Assembly (NCBI GenBank): GCA_002786025.1
Contig: NHNW01000011.1
Coordinates: 62,001-126,000, forward strand
Length of the DNA stretch: 64,000 nt
Origin: Zasmidium citrigriseum
Taxonomy: Eukaryota; Ascomycota; Dothideomycetes; Mycosphaerellales; Mycosphaerellaceae
Direction of reading: 5' to 3'
Under the pieces are notes generated by a model. The model saw nothing but the letters and a program-made list of their open reading frames with translations, did no database searches and was not told where the DNA came from. Below, piece after piece: positions 29,640 to 41,331 of this stretch. Numbering within the stretch: the stretch's first letter is position 1; each line of letters starts with the position of its first letter. The translations under genes were made by a program, and so were the position numbers.

Positions 29640-32600
29640 ATGGAGGCCAGCGAAGAAAGCCCCGAGCAGCCGCTCACAAAGCTCAAATTACGTTCCTACC
29701 AGCAGGAGATGTTTGAGCACAGCATGGAGAAGAACATCATCGTGGCGGTAGGCAACCATGGAAACCAGCCCCAGGACCCGATGCTAAGTGAAACCCCACA
29801 AGATGGACACAGGATCAGGCAAGACTCACGTAGCTATCGCTCGAATTCTTGCAGCACTGGAGCGGGATAACAAGGTAGGCTCGAGACTCGACATCTGCAT
29901 ACTTCTGTGTTCTCTGCGAGAAATCACACTATTCTCCATGGCCTTCTAACACTGGCATCGCAGCTTATATGGTTCCTGTCGCCTTCAGTGGCTCTGGCGT
30001 ATGTACTCGGGAGACATGTCTTTTTGAACATCCACAGACTGATTGACTTCGCAGGATGCAGCAGGCCGAACTTCTTTCTTCACACCTTCCGGCCTATCTT
30101 GTACGAACTCTCACCGGCTTGGATGGCGTCGACAAGTGGACAGATCAGAAGCTTTGGGACGCTACATTGGCGAACGTGCACGTTGTAGTTGGCACACCGA
30201 AAGTCCTGGAGGATGCCCTCGTCCATGGCTTCGTCAAGATCACTCAACTGGGGCTTTGTGTGTTCGATGAAGGTCGGTCTAATTGTATCATCTAGTCTGA
30301 TACACAAGCTGATTACAATGTAGCTCATCGAACAACGAAAGGTCATCCAATGAACTCGATAATGAAGCTCTTCTACCATCCTGCACTGCAGCAAGGGCGA
30401 CCAGTACCTGATATATTAGGCCTGACTGCCAGCCCCGTGGGAAACCACAAACAGGGGAGTTTGGCGTAAGTCATTCTGTTTAGGCAAGATTATTCGCAAT
30501 GCTGATTAGGACAGAACTATCGAGTCCAATCTGAACGCCATTACAATGACTCCGAAGCAGAAACGGGAAGATCTGGAAGCCTACGTGCATGTGCCGGTTG
30601 TCACGACCGTGCAGTACACGAAACAGACTGTCGACGACTGGAATCCAGTATTGCTTGCCTTGGGTAAAGCCGCCAAGGAGTACGACTTTTCAAAAGATCC
30701 GTATGTTGTCGAGCTCAAAGAACAGGACGATCCTCAATCTCGCAAGGAGCTGGAGAAGGTCACCATCAAACGCAAGACATATTGCTACGAAAACCTCAGA
30801 GCTCTTGATCTGCGCGCCTGCACTATGCAAGAGCAGCTCGGACCGTCAATGTCGGCCTGGTATGTCAACGTCTGCATAGCTAGGTTCCGAGAGGGCATGG
30901 TATCCGAGACGGTTATCATGCCAGAATTGTCTGAACACGAAAGAAAACACCTATCGGACATCTTCAACACTATTGCTGCCGCGAGTTTGAACGGCATCAC
31001 ACCCAACCTCGCCATGTCAGATAAGGTCCTTCAGCTCCGCAACATCCTCAGACAGCATCCTTCTGCAACCACCAGAGGCATTATCTTTGTGGAGCAAAGA
31101 GTCCAAGTCACGGCTCTAGCTGAGCTTCTTCGACAACTACCAGACGTCTCACATCAGGTGGCGACATTCGTAGGAACGTCAGCATCGTCGAAGCGGCAGA
31201 TCTCAGTCGCTGACCTTGTGGATGTCAAACACCAAGAAGAAGATCTTTTGGCGTTTCGAAATGGAGAGAAGAATCTCATGATTGCCACCAACGTGCTCGA
31301 AGAAGGCATCGATGTATCGGCTTGCAATCTGGTATGATGCATTCAATCACGCTCTTCCAGGACTAACTTTTCGTAGGTCGTTTGCTTTGACCCGCCCAAG
31401 AATCTCATCTCTTTCGTCCAAAGACGAGGTCGTGCAAGGCAACAAGGGTCTCATTACTACTTGTTCGTTCCGGACGACCAGCAAAGAGATAAACAGTGGT
31501 CGACACTCGAGGCGGAGATGAAGAAAGCCTACATGGACGACACTCGGCAGCTGGCTCCTCGGGTTGACGAAGACCTTGACCTGAGCGACAAGATCTACCA
31601 AGTTCCCTCTACTGGAGCGGTGCTGACGCTGGAGAATGCTAAGGCGCATTTGTACCACTTCTGCAGCGTTTCAACACCCGCCAGCAACTATGTGGACGTC
31701 AGACCTGAATTCGACACTCAAGAGCATCCTGGCACCACCGCAGACACAAGATCTTGGACTGCCTCCGTTTATCTGCCATCCTCAGTGCATGCTGATGTGC
31801 GTTCTGCGACCTCGACCAAGCAATGGCGGAGCGAGGACGCTGCCGTTGCAGACGCAGCGTTTGAAGCTTACGTTGCTCTACACAAGGCCGGTCTTATCAA
31901 CGACAATCTCCTTCCTCGTGTCAAGGACTATGGCCCCGAGATCGGTCAGCAGCACATCGATCAGCCTTCTCTCGTGCAAGCCTCCGAACGGCGTTCGCCT
32001 TTCAAGGAGTTTCTCAATGATCTCTCCGGAAAGAAACAGCAGTGGCAGTCGCATCGTGTTGCTGTCGCCTTTCAGGGCGAGTCAATATGCGATATGGAGC
32101 TCCTGATACCATGCGACACGCTCAGTGCTCTCAATTTTGCGCTTTTCTGGAACGAACACGACACTTACACTGTTACAGTCAATGGTGGCTCGGCAGTATC
32201 GAAGTCGATAGACGCTGAGACCGTATCCATGCTCCAGTCATGTACGCGGATCTTGCTTCACTCTGTCCACGGAAATCGCATGCCTGGTGATGCACGCGAT
32301 TTTCCGGTCATGTTTGCACCTGAGTCGGGAACGAACATCTCTGAATGGCTACAGGAAGCCGATGGTGTTCAGGAGGCCACAAGTCGCTCCACAAAGTACA
32401 GTGACCGTTCAGACATTGGTCTAGTGAGAATCAAGGGCCAAGCTGGACATGCATACATTTTCCAGGGCCACAATGACAGTTCTGGATCCGAAGGAGATTC
32501 GGAGATTGTCGTCAGCAGCTTTCCAAAGCGAAAGGACTTCCTTCATCCCATTCCAGAGACCAATACTCCAGCAGCGTACTCTGGCAAGCAATCGATCAAG

Positions 32601-34187
32601 GCTGTTGAATGCACGATCGACAATCTACCGCTGAAATATGCTGTGTTTGCAGCTTTTGTGCCATCGATCACGCATCGCATCGAGACGGCCTTGCTGGCGA
32701 GAGACCTCCAAGTATCTGTTTTGCAGCAAGTGGGCATCTCGAACTTAGGCCTCATTCACGAGGCTATCAGTGCGCCGTCTGCCGCCGAAGCCAGCTTTGA
32801 GAATGGTTGTGGCAATCCAATGGATTACAATCGCCTGGAGTATCTAGGTGATACAGTGCTCAAACACTGCACTGAGCTGCAGGTCATGGCACAGAATATA
32901 CGCTGGCCAGAGTCCTACCTCACTCTTGAGAGAGACCGAATCGTACGCAACAGCAACCTTGCCCAAGCTGCTCTCGCAGCAGGATTTGACAAGTACATCC
33001 TTACGAAGCCCTTCACCGGGAACAAGTGGCGCCCAACGTATATCAGTGAATTACTGGCCATGGAGCCAGGAAGTCGCGAGATGTCAAGCAAGACGCTTGC
33101 GGACGTTGTTGAAGCTCTCATTGGAGCAGCCTACGTCGATGGAGGTCTCGACAAGGGACTTCGCTGCATCGAGACGCTCTTACCCACGGAGACATGGAAT
33201 CCACCAGCTACGTGTTTCGACAGCCTGATCTCAGAGCTTCGTCCAACGAAGACCAACCTCGATCTTCTCGAGCGTCTGATAGGGCACAAGTTCCAACATC
33301 CAACCCTGCTCGTGGAAGCCATCACGCATGTCTCCTTCCCGTATAACCGCACAGGCCTTTCGTACGAACGATTGGAGTTTCTAGGGGACAGCGTGCTGGA
33401 CATGATCATTACACCCAAGCTCTTCGCCCACCAGCGGAAGCTCCGCCATTGGGAGTTACATCGTATTCACGAAGCTCTGGTCAACAGTCATTTCCTGGGA
33501 TTCTGCTGCATGGCCTATGCCATTGATGAGCAGAAGTTCGACGTCGTCGAAGAGCGTACCGAGACGGGAACGACGCAGCAGATCAAGGAATCGAAGCGGC
33601 AGGTGCACCTCTATGACTTCCTCAAGATTGGAGCTCAGTTGATGCCGTTGCGGCGGAAGGCTGTCGAACTCTTCCACCACCTCAGACCACAAATCGAAGA
33701 CGCTCTCCAGTCTGGAAAAGAATATCCCTGGCCAGATCTCGTGGCCCTCAACCCGCCGAAAGTCTTCTGCGACCTCGTCGAATCGATTCTGGGAGCACTG
33801 TACATCGACACGAGAGGAGACATGGCCGTTTGCGAGGCCTTTGTGGAAAGGTTGGGGATCCTACGATATATGAAGAGGTTCCTTGATGAGCATGTGGAGT
33901 GCTTCTCGCCCAAGGAGAGGCTGGGGGTTGTTGCCGATCGAGAGGAAGTGAAGTATCTCAACGGTCGGAGGGAAGACGAGAGTGGTAAGAAGGTGTTTAG
34001 CTGCACGGTTAAAGTTGGGGATGAGGAGATCGTGACTGTGGAGGGATGCCGGCATAAGGACGAGGCTGAGGTGAAGGCTGCTCATGAGGCGTGCAAGATC
34101 CTTGAAGCTAGGGGAGTGCGGAATGGGAGAAAGAGGAAATTCGAACCTGCAGTGGACGAAGGGGCCATGGATGTGGACAGTCCCTGA
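29640..34187 (+). CDS. dcl2: Dicer-like protein 2 (RNA-silencing endonuclease)
   Basis: Cuts double-stranded RNA into small interfering RNAs for quelling and antiviral silencing. Seven exons are inferred: 29640-29747, 29803-29874, 29964-29998, 30055-30272, 30324-30465, 30515-31331 and 31377-34187, giving 1,400 residues, the usual length for Dcl2. Domains in order: helicase with Walker A MDTGSGKT (residues 37-44) and DEAH box (split by an intron at VFDE|AH); helicase C-terminal half with RRGRARQ; Dicer dimerisation domain; two RNase III domains; C-terminal dsRNA-binding-like segment. RNase IIIa shows E952, D956, D1040 and E1043. RNase IIIb shows E1131, D1135, D1263 and E1266, so both catalytic sets look intact. 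No PAZ domain is evident, as in fungal Dicers. Splice sites were placed from motif continuity; intron 30273-30323 uses a weaker GTCGGT donor. Confidence 0.93.
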
Positions 34188-34330
34188 GAACAAGAAGATG
34201 ACGGTCGGATAGCTAGGCTGGTAATTCAGCATGTTCATGATCCATTGACGGCTATTTCATACATGTCTCTATGTCGGAGACCCAGCGTATCGCTCCTGGA
34301 ACGCCGAATATGCTCGCTGGTGTGATACTG

Positions 34331-35337
34331 CTACAAGTTGGTGAGGTAGTCCTCGATTTCTTGAGGGCTGAGCTTCCTGAACCGGGGTCCCACTGCGCCT
34401 GTCAAGATGTTAGCAAAAGAACCATCTGCATACCATGCTGTTCTGAAACTCACCCTCAACACCCTCGTAGCCTAGCAGATGGTTCGCTGGAGGACCCACG
34501 ATGCCAATCTCCACCGTGTCGCCGTTCATCTCACCCTCAATCGTCTCCTTGAGCGTCAGCAACGCAATGTGCACCGCATCTTCCAGCTCCAGGCCCTCGG
34601 TATACCGCTTCTCCAAGAAAGTCTTCGCACTCGTCGCGCTCTTGCCAATCGCAGTTGCCTTCCATGGGAAGTAGCTCCCACTCGGATCGACTTGGTACAA
34701 GCTGGGTCCACCCTTGAGAATGCCACCCGTCTTGCCCGTCTTCTTCTTGCCCTCGTCATCCACCGCCATCTCATCAGCAGCCTCCTTCTCCTCCTGCTCC
34801 GGCAGAATACCCTCATCCCAGCCTGCAATCAGCAAGCTCACGCCGTACGGTCGCACACCACCACTCTGCGTCGCCTCCTGCATCACGCGCGCGACGTCCT
34901 GCACCAATATCCGTGTGGGCGGGTACTCGTTGTATATCCGCTTGTAGCCCGTGTGGCTGACCTTGCGGGCCTTGTCGACCAGCACGCGGTAGTCGGGGCC
35001 CATGCCGGAGTAGACCATGCCGATGTTGGGCGTAATGAGCGAGACTTTCGAGGATGAGGCGGCATCGATGAGGGGTGTGGAGGACTTCTTCTCGGTGGCG
35101 AGGACGATGCCGTTGGCGGCTTTGATGCCCAGGGAGGTTACACCTTGATTGACGGCGTTGAGAGCATATTCTGGTGATGATTAGTGTGTGGTTAAGATGA
35201 GCCATTCAATCAAGTCTCTTTACCAATTTGCACCAGCTTTCCGCTGCGAGAAATTAGCAGAGTCCATCTTATTGGCATTGCGATCAAACGAACCTGGGCG
35301 AGAAGGTGGTGAGGGAGAAGGAGTATCTGTCGGCCAT
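34331..35337 (-). CDS. pre8: 20S proteasome subunit alpha-2
   Basis: Non-catalytic outer-ring subunit of the 20S core particle. Four exons are inferred on the minus strand: 35337-35294, 35243-35224 (20 bp), 35170-34454 and 34398-34331, giving 282 residues. The N-terminus [25 protein letters not shown] is the alpha-subunit signature of the alpha-2 type, followed by [33 protein letters not shown] and [20 protein letters not shown]. Compared with the roughly 235-250 residues usual in animals and yeast there is an extra acidic/lysine-rich loop of about 30 residues after GWDE ([11 protein letters not shown] through KTGGILKGG), before the [18 protein letters not shown] block. The last exon gives the tail [11 protein letters not shown]. 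It is divergent from the RING-CH gene. Confidence 0.94.
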
Positions 35338-35777
35338 GGTGGCCTGTGCAGCTGATGTCGTTGGATGCGCTGGTTGATTGGCACAATATGCGATCGTCGA
35401 AGTGATTCTAGAGCTTGTGGTAATGGGCGGTGGTGTTGTTTGTGGGTGTGTTGATTGATTGAGCAGTCGATGAAGCTCCAGTGCACTTCAGGCAGAGCTC
35501 AGCGACGTGTCGCGATTGACCAAAGTGTCTCACCACTTTCGCTGCCAGACACATTGCTTGGCCGCGGCAATTCGAGCTCTTCCACCAGAGGACACGAGAC
35601 CTCATCTTCACACATCTCGAACCTTCCGCATCTCACTGGAGTGTCTTGTCTGCAGTATGCAACATGCACCAGCCTCCTTCACTTTGTCTCACTGTCGCCT
35701 TTGACACTGGCTGAGCTCCCGCTATAAGTACTCATCTGCAGCTACCCATCTCTTTCATTGACACAATCCATCCCACC
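35338..35777. promoter_or_regulatory. Divergent promoter between proteasome alpha-2 and RING-CH genes
   Basis: The region is 440 bp long and serves two ubiquitin-proteasome genes transcribed away from each other. By eye I did not find a perfect proteasome-associated control element (GGTGGCAAA), so co-regulation is only a possibility. Confidence 0.5.
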
Positions 35778-36710
35778 ATGGCAGCATACTCGACTGGCTC
35801 GAGCTGGTCCTTCCCAGACGACGTTCCAGGATCGTTCAAGCATGAAGACGCCGAAGCACCTAAGGAAGCACCGCAGAACAATGCCTCCGAACCAGAGCCA
35901 GCAGCACAAGACCCGCCGCCGAAACGAAGACGCACGCACTGGCCGCCCCGCACATGCAGAATATGCCTCGAAGTAGTACAGCCCACCTTCCATCATGACA
36001 CGACGTCGACATTGCCAGCTGCTGTTCAACCTCCCCCACGAGTCACATATGAAAGCGAAGATGGTGGCCGTCTTCTCAGTCCGTGCAAATGCAAAGGAAG
36101 CCAGCGATACGTGCATGAAGAGTGCTTGAACGCTTGGAGAAAGGCAGATCCCATGCAAAAGCGGAACTACTGGGAGTGTCCTACCTGTCGCTACAGGTAT
36201 AGGCTCCAGCGCCTCACATGGTCTTCCTGGATCAGCAGTACGGCTGCTCAACTTGGACTCACTCTGCTCATCTTCATTGCCTCGATATTCTTCCTGGGCT
36301 TCGTTGCCGATCCGATCATCAATATGTATCTGGACCCCGTCACTACTATCGCTACTGCCGGTGGTCCTACAGGCTCATTGATATATGAGGATGAGCCATC
36401 TACGTGGCTTGAGCATATGATCAAAGGTCTTGCCTCTCTCGGATTGCTCGGTTTCGCAAAATTCCTCTTCTCGCTATCGCCCTTCCAATGGTTCAACGTA
36501 CGGACTGGAGGCTTCATGGGAAGAAGTGCAGTCGGGGGTTCGGGCAGAGATCGCTTGCAACAGCTAAGTTGGATCACCATCACGGTGGGCATTATTACAT
36601 TCCTCTATGCTGTCTGGAAGGGTGTCCGTGCTTGGAGCAGGCGAACACTGGAGACAGCAGGAGAGCGCGTCATGGATGTGCCGGGCGCTGATGACGACGA
36701 TGAAGACTGA
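35778..36710 (+). CDS. RING-CH (MARCH-type) membrane E3 ubiquitin ligase
   Basis: Probable E3 ubiquitin ligase anchored in an internal membrane. It is a single exon of 310 codons. The C4HC3 zinc-binding set is C60, C63, C103, C105, H113, C116, C134 and C137, including RTCRICLE, SPCKCKGSQRYVHEECLNAW and WECPTCRYRY. The gap between the second and third ligand is about 40 residues, longer than the usual 10-25, because of a Pro/Thr-rich insert. Three likely transmembrane segments follow at about 155-178, 214-236 and 264-284. The basic PPPKRRR stretch before the finger and an acidic ADDDDED end are notable. The start is the first ATG with a good context (CACCATGG). The membrane location is predicted, not shown. 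Confidence 0.85.
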   Translation: MAAYSTGSSWSFPDDVPGSFKHEDAEAPKEAPQNNASEPEPAAQDPPPKRRRTHWPPRTCRICLEVVQPTFHHDTTSTLPAAVQPPPRVTYESEDGGRLLSPCKCKGSQRYVHEECLNAWRKADPMQKRNYWECPTCRYRYRLQRLTWSSWISSTAAQLGLTLLIFIASIFFLGFVADPIINMYLDPVTTIATAGGPTGSLIYEDEPSTWLEHMIKGLASLGLLGFAKFLFSLSPFQWFNVRTGGFMGRSAVGGSGRDRLQQLSWITITVGIITFLYAVWKGVRAWSRRTLETAGERVMDVPGADDDDED

Positions 36711-37119
36711 GCTTGACAGCAATGAGTTCAGGACAGACGAAAACAGTCATCGATTCTCAACGAGCTGTCTCAACTTCTCATCCGGAGCATGTAAGTTGAC
36801 GAGATGCCTTTCATACATGTCTTTGATCGAGGATGGTTATTCCTCCTTCGCACTACTTTGAGTTGGCACTACCTCTTCCAATGGCGTGACAATCAGTCAA
36901 TGTGCGTAGATTGACGGCCGGCGAGAATCTTTCTCCTGAGCGTTATGCTTGCGAGTTCGATGACCGCTTGGCTTTTGCCAGATCCTATCAATCGCTGCTC
37001 GCTCGAAAGAGGTCTGCGTGGGCTTGTGACCACCAAAGGATCTGGTACAGAAGGTAGCCATCCAATCCAGTTCTTCTCATTGAACTTCCGTCTTCACGTT
37101 CAAAGATTCAACTTCTCTT
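36711..37119. other. Convergent intergenic region
   Basis: 3' ends of the RING-CH gene and the coiled-coil gene face each other. No coding signal was recognised. Confidence 0.5.
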
Positions 37120-38553
37120 TTACCCACTACACACAACCATAGCCTTCGTGACGACGTCGGACTGCTCAGCATTGCTCTCTCTGAGTTTCACGACCGATGG
37201 AAAGGTGCTGCAGCGGACTCTACGCTCCGAACCAGTATCATCAGTGGCACCATCAGTGAAGTAGGAGTCTTCCATTGTGTTTGGATCAAAGACGCTGCCT
37301 GGCGCTGGAAGTCGAAACTCATATTGAGCTCGTTGAACTCGGAACAGATGTGACAAAGCAATAGCACGCTTTAGGATCGCTTGCAAGGAGGAGACTCGAG
37401 CTGTAGATTCCTCTGCTTCAGTAAGGGTGCTCAACGTGATGCAAATCATCTCAGCCAAACTCTTCGCTGATGAGTCCAGCGACGCTTTGATCTCTTCGCT
37501 CTCGCTCTGCCTGATTGCGTCTGTCGTGGTGGATCGCCACTTGTTGAACGATGCAGGAGGCAGCACCGCTGGTAACGTCTCGGCTGCCTTCTTGATGCTC
37601 CGCCGCCAGTCCTGCTGACTTGGAAGACCGAAAAGAAGGGGCTCTTCGAAGATCTCCATCATGTAGCTCACAGCAGTCGCCTGGAAAGCTGCCAGCTTGA
37701 TCGAGGAGTCGAAGTTCTGGAAGATGGGTCTCAAGTACTCTCGCTGCTTAGGCTCCGCGATGCTTTCCAGAAGCGTACACATCTCCTCGCCCGTCTTCTC
37801 GACCTTGACTTTGCGGAAGTTATTGACGACCCAGTTCTGCGTCTCGTGGTATAGTTGGTTGAACTGCTGCGTAAAGCTCGAATCTGATACTTCGTTGTCG
37901 ATTCGTGTGGACGCTGAGATGCCTCGTTTCAATTGGTAGAGCTGCTTCTGCAGATTGCTGGCCTCCTCTTGGGCTTTGGCCTTTTCCTGTTGTATACTGG
38001 ACGTTCTTCGTTCCAATTCGGAGTGGAATTCGTCCACTCTTCGCGCGACTTCTCCTTGCAGGGCCTCGATCTGCTCTTCCAAACTCGTGCATTTGTCCTC
38101 GAATGCCTGCCTCATCTCAACTTCTCTGCTCAATTGTCGCTTAAGGCCGGCCGTTTCTGATTGATGTTGTTCTTTCAGTCTTGCTATCTCTGTCTCTTGC
38201 TGTGCTTTCATCTTCGCGACTTCCGCTTCATGTTGCTCCTTCAACTTGCTCGTCTCGCCGTCATGATCTCGACCCCTCGCCGGACTCTTCTCAAACCTCC
38301 TCTTACCATCCGGCGACGCTCCATCGTCCTGTTTCTCAAATGCCGCTCTGAGGTTCGCAATCTTGGAACTCGTTCGTCTTAGATTATCCTTCTCGCCTGC
38401 CATCGCATCGTCCTCCTCGCCAGCAAGGATGGATCGTTCGCCCTCACCGCCTCCATTTTCGCTCACTACCACCTCTTCCCCATTCGTTGCGTGTGACGAG
38501 ACGTCTGTCACCAAAGTCTCCTGGTTGCTCGGGTCCTCCTGCTGCTCAACCAT
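37120..38553 (-). CDS. Coiled-coil protein with hendecad repeats, function unknown
   Basis: A single exon of 477 codons from the first ATG at 38551-38553; the open frame continues upstream only to a TTG. The N-terminal 100 residues are acidic and disordered. Residues about 101-215 form a coiled coil that opens with four 11-residue repeats (103-146). The C-terminal half (about 230-477) is a helical domain beginning near FTQQFNQLYHETQNWVVNNFRK. It ends with a strand-like tail that I recall from uncharacterised fungal coiled-coil proteins of this type (inference): FYTDG-like (here SYFTDGATDD), then CSTFPSVVK and the terminal AMVVCSG. No enzyme motif is seen. Scaffold or cytoskeletal roles are possible but unproven. 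Confidence 0.78.
   Translation of the reverse strand: MVEQQEDPSNQETLVTDVSSHATNGEEVVVSENGGGEGERSILAGEEDDAMAGEKDNLRRTSSKIANLRAAFEKQDDGASPDGKRRFEKSPARGRDHDGETSKLKEQHEAEVAKMKAQQETEIARLKEQHQSETAGLKRQLSREVEMRQAFEDKCTSLEEQIEALQGEVARRVDEFHSELERRTSSIQQEKAKAQEEASNLQKQLYQLKRGISASTRIDNEVSDSSFTQQFNQLYHETQNWVVNNFRKVKVEKTGEEMCTLLESIAEPKQREYLRPIFQNFDSSIKLAAFQATAVSYMMEIFEEPLLFGLPSQQDWRRSIKKAAETLPAVLPPASFNKWRSTTTDAIRQSESEEIKASLDSSAKSLAEMICITLSTLTEAEESTARVSSLQAILKRAIALSHLFRVQRAQYEFRLPAPGSVFDPNTMEDSYFTDGATDDTGSERRVRCSTFPSVVKLRESNAEQSDVVTKAMVVCSG
38116..38247 (-). repeat. Four hendecad (11-residue) repeats
   Basis: Four adjacent 33-bp units encode residues 103-146. The first three follow [KR]-[LM]-K-x-Q-[HQ]-x-x-E-[VIT]-A; the fourth is diverged. 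Confidence 0.85.
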
Positions 38554-39382
38554 GACTGGGGACCAACGGTTCGCAAAAAGACTGCTTGCTGTCCGGCTTC
38601 CGCTATCGATATACCCGAAGATTAATTGCAAGGTTCAAGGCCATTGGGCTGATGCACGACGTGTTGCACGGCTCCTCCAAGTCCGTCACAGGCCAAAAGC
38701 GATCTGTCTCGCTTGCTCAAAACGCCAGCTTCTCAGCAAACTCCACCGCTTTCAGACAAGGACGTTGGCGATATCGACTTGGAATTCAATGGATGTGCTA
38801 TCCGGAGGCCGTCTTCCGGCCATCTTTTTCCCGCTGGGATCAAAGGATCAAGGCTGAACCCAATGGCGAACAGAGTTTCGAGCTCCAACGGCTCCAGATC
38901 TCCATCGCATGAACATGGCAAGTTCAGGCTCGCATCCTTGCTCTCCCGCTACACTCACCGACTTCGCTTGCTGGCATCACCGTGTGACCACGCCGCCTGA
39001 GACGCCTGGAGCGAAGAGGCTTGCAGGCCGGTACCAATGCCATTGACATGCAGACGCTGCATCAGCCGACTTTAATAGAAACCGGCTGCGAGAGCTGTGA
39101 GGTCGGCTCAAAAGGAACTCACTACCCGCCTTTGGATCATTTGTGAGCGGAGCAGTTGAACCCACCCTTAACTCTAAACCCGCCTCTGGTAATTGTGCTC
39201 CATCGGCATCGCAGGGCTGCGAAGTGGGTGGGAAAACGGGCGTCTGCTTTCTTTCGCGGCTGCTCGCAGACGCAAAGCATGCGCTGGAGCAAGCAGGTAA
39301 CGACGATTTGTTGATTCTCCAGGCAACGAAGTAAACAAACGAGACAAATAACTTGCACGCGCTCCCGCTCGCGCTTCTCCCG
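38554..39382. promoter_or_regulatory. Divergent promoter region
   Basis: About 830 bp between the divergent starts of the coiled-coil gene and the Hsp70-like gene. Small frames on the plus strand (38586-39000) are not supported. No heat-shock element was confirmed by eye. Confidence 0.45.
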
Positions 39383-41331
39383 ATGACACGAAATGCTCAG
39401 GGCAACGAACCAGGGCCGACGATGAACGGGACAAGCGTGGAGAAAAGCATCGCGACTCTCGCGCTAGACGACGACACTAATGGCACCCCTCCAGAGGACA
39501 GACTGATCGTGGGCGTGGACTTCGGCACGACCTACAGCGGCGTTGCTGCAGTGTACAGTGCGACTCCAGATGATGTAGATATCATCAAAACCTGGCCTGG
39601 CGGGAATGGCATCACCTCGGACAAGGTACCTACCGAGATCGCCTACGATGTGACTACACAAACGCCCAGTCCAGATGGATCCTCTGACGACAATGTCAAT
39701 GGCACGACGCAAACGACCATACGATGGGGATTCCAGTTCAAACCTGAAGAGACCCGGCTACAATGTATCAAGCTCTTCCTCGATCGAAACCAGAAGCTCC
39801 CCCATTTCGTCAGTCCCCTCGAAACGGCAGCACAGTTGCGAACATGCGGCCGAACGGTTATGGATGCTGTCACAGACTACTTGACGAAGATCTACGAGCA
39901 TACAATGGAGACTATGACGCGGAGATATGGAGAGGGGTTCATGAAGACCACGAAGGTGGACTTCGTTTTGACTGTACCGGCCGTATGGTCAGATGCAGCG
40001 AAGAATGCCACATTGCAAGCAGCAGAAAGAGCAGGAATGGGCAATAGACATGAGCTGAAGCTCATCAGCGAACCAGAAGCTGCGGCGGTGTACACATTGA
40101 AGACGATACAACCGAGTGGGCTGAAAGAGGGAGATAACTTCGTGGTCTGCGACGCTGGTGGAGGTACTGTGGATTTGATTGCGTACAAGGTCACCCAGGT
40201 CTACCCTCTGCGAGTAGAGGAGAGTGCAGTGGGAACAGGAGGACTGTGTGGCTCTGCGTTTTTGAACTATCGATTCGAAGACCATGTCAAGCAACGAATA
40301 GGAGATGAGAGGTACACGCACATGCGGGAGAAGAAGCCAAAGACGTGGATGATGGGATTGAAGTACTTTGAAGAGTTCGTGAAACGGAACTTCAACGAAG
40401 AGGAGCATTCAGAGGTCAATGTTCCATTCCCTGGTTTGCCCGACGATGAAGAGGCAGGGCTGGATAGTGGGTTCTTGGTCATGAGCTCGGAGCAGGTCAA
40501 AGACATCTTCGAGCCCATCATTGACGAGGTCATTGCCTTGGTCGACGGACAAGTTGAGGGAATCAGAGATCGAGGCGGAAACGTTTCTGGGATCATTCTG
40601 GTTGGAGGGTTTGGTCAGTCAAACTACCTCTACACAAGGCTGAAGCAGCACTTCAATGCTCCTGGTCCGCCTCAATATACCGACAAGCCGACGCACGAGG
40701 CTGCTTTGGCACCTCAGCAGGCTGTTGAGGTGTTGCAGCCCCTGCATGCTTGGACGGCCGTCGTTCGAGGAGCAGTGATACGAGGCGTGGAAGGTAGCCT
40801 GGTCGAGAAGCGTCGAAGCCGATGGCATTACGGGACGAGCTATGCGACTGTCTGGGACGAAACGAAACACCCAGTCAGCGATCGATACTGGAGCCCGCTG
40901 TGGGAGAGATGGATGGTCGCGGATAGGATGCAGTGGCATGTCCTGAAGGTTCGTTATCCCCCTGCTCTACTCATGCGCATCATACTGACCTCTTACAGGG
41001 TACGCCCATATCCGCCGACCAACCTATCTCCTTCCACTACACTCGCAACTTCCGACCCGGTCAATCACTAGTCGTGGAGGACGATCTAATCGCCTGCGAT
41101 GACGATGAAGCACCGGATTCCTGGAACAAGAGCCTGATCAAGGTCTGTACGCTGACGACGGATCTCAACGCCGTGCCGAAGGGCCTGTTCTCGCGCTTGA
41201 CGACGACCAAGAATGTCGAGTTCGACAACCTCGATTTCGAGCTGCACATGAAGATCGAGAGCGCCAATCTTGTGTTTGAGCTGAGGGTCGATGGACATCC
41301 GTATGGGAGTGTGCAGGCGGACTTCAATTAG
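39383..41331 (+). CDS. Hsp70-superfamily ATPase (HSPA12-like)
   Basis: Actin/Hsp70-fold ATPase of the divergent, HSPA12-like group common in filamentous fungi; its client or partner is unknown. Two exons are inferred: 39383-40948 and 40999-41331, with a 50-bp intron, giving 632 residues. The ATP-binding signatures are intact: VGVDFGTTYSG (phosphate 1, about residues 43-53), VVCDAGGGTVDLIAY (phosphate 2) and IILVGGFGQSNYLYTRL (adenosine). The canonical Hsp70 substrate-binding domain and EEVD end are missing; the C-terminus instead has its own beta-rich domain (VVEDDLIACDDDEAP...). The open frame starts at a TTG at 39353; the first ATG is 39383, and another at 39422 is possible. It is the last gene before the RIP-mutated block, 215 bp from its edge, and shows no mutation. 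Confidence 0.9.
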
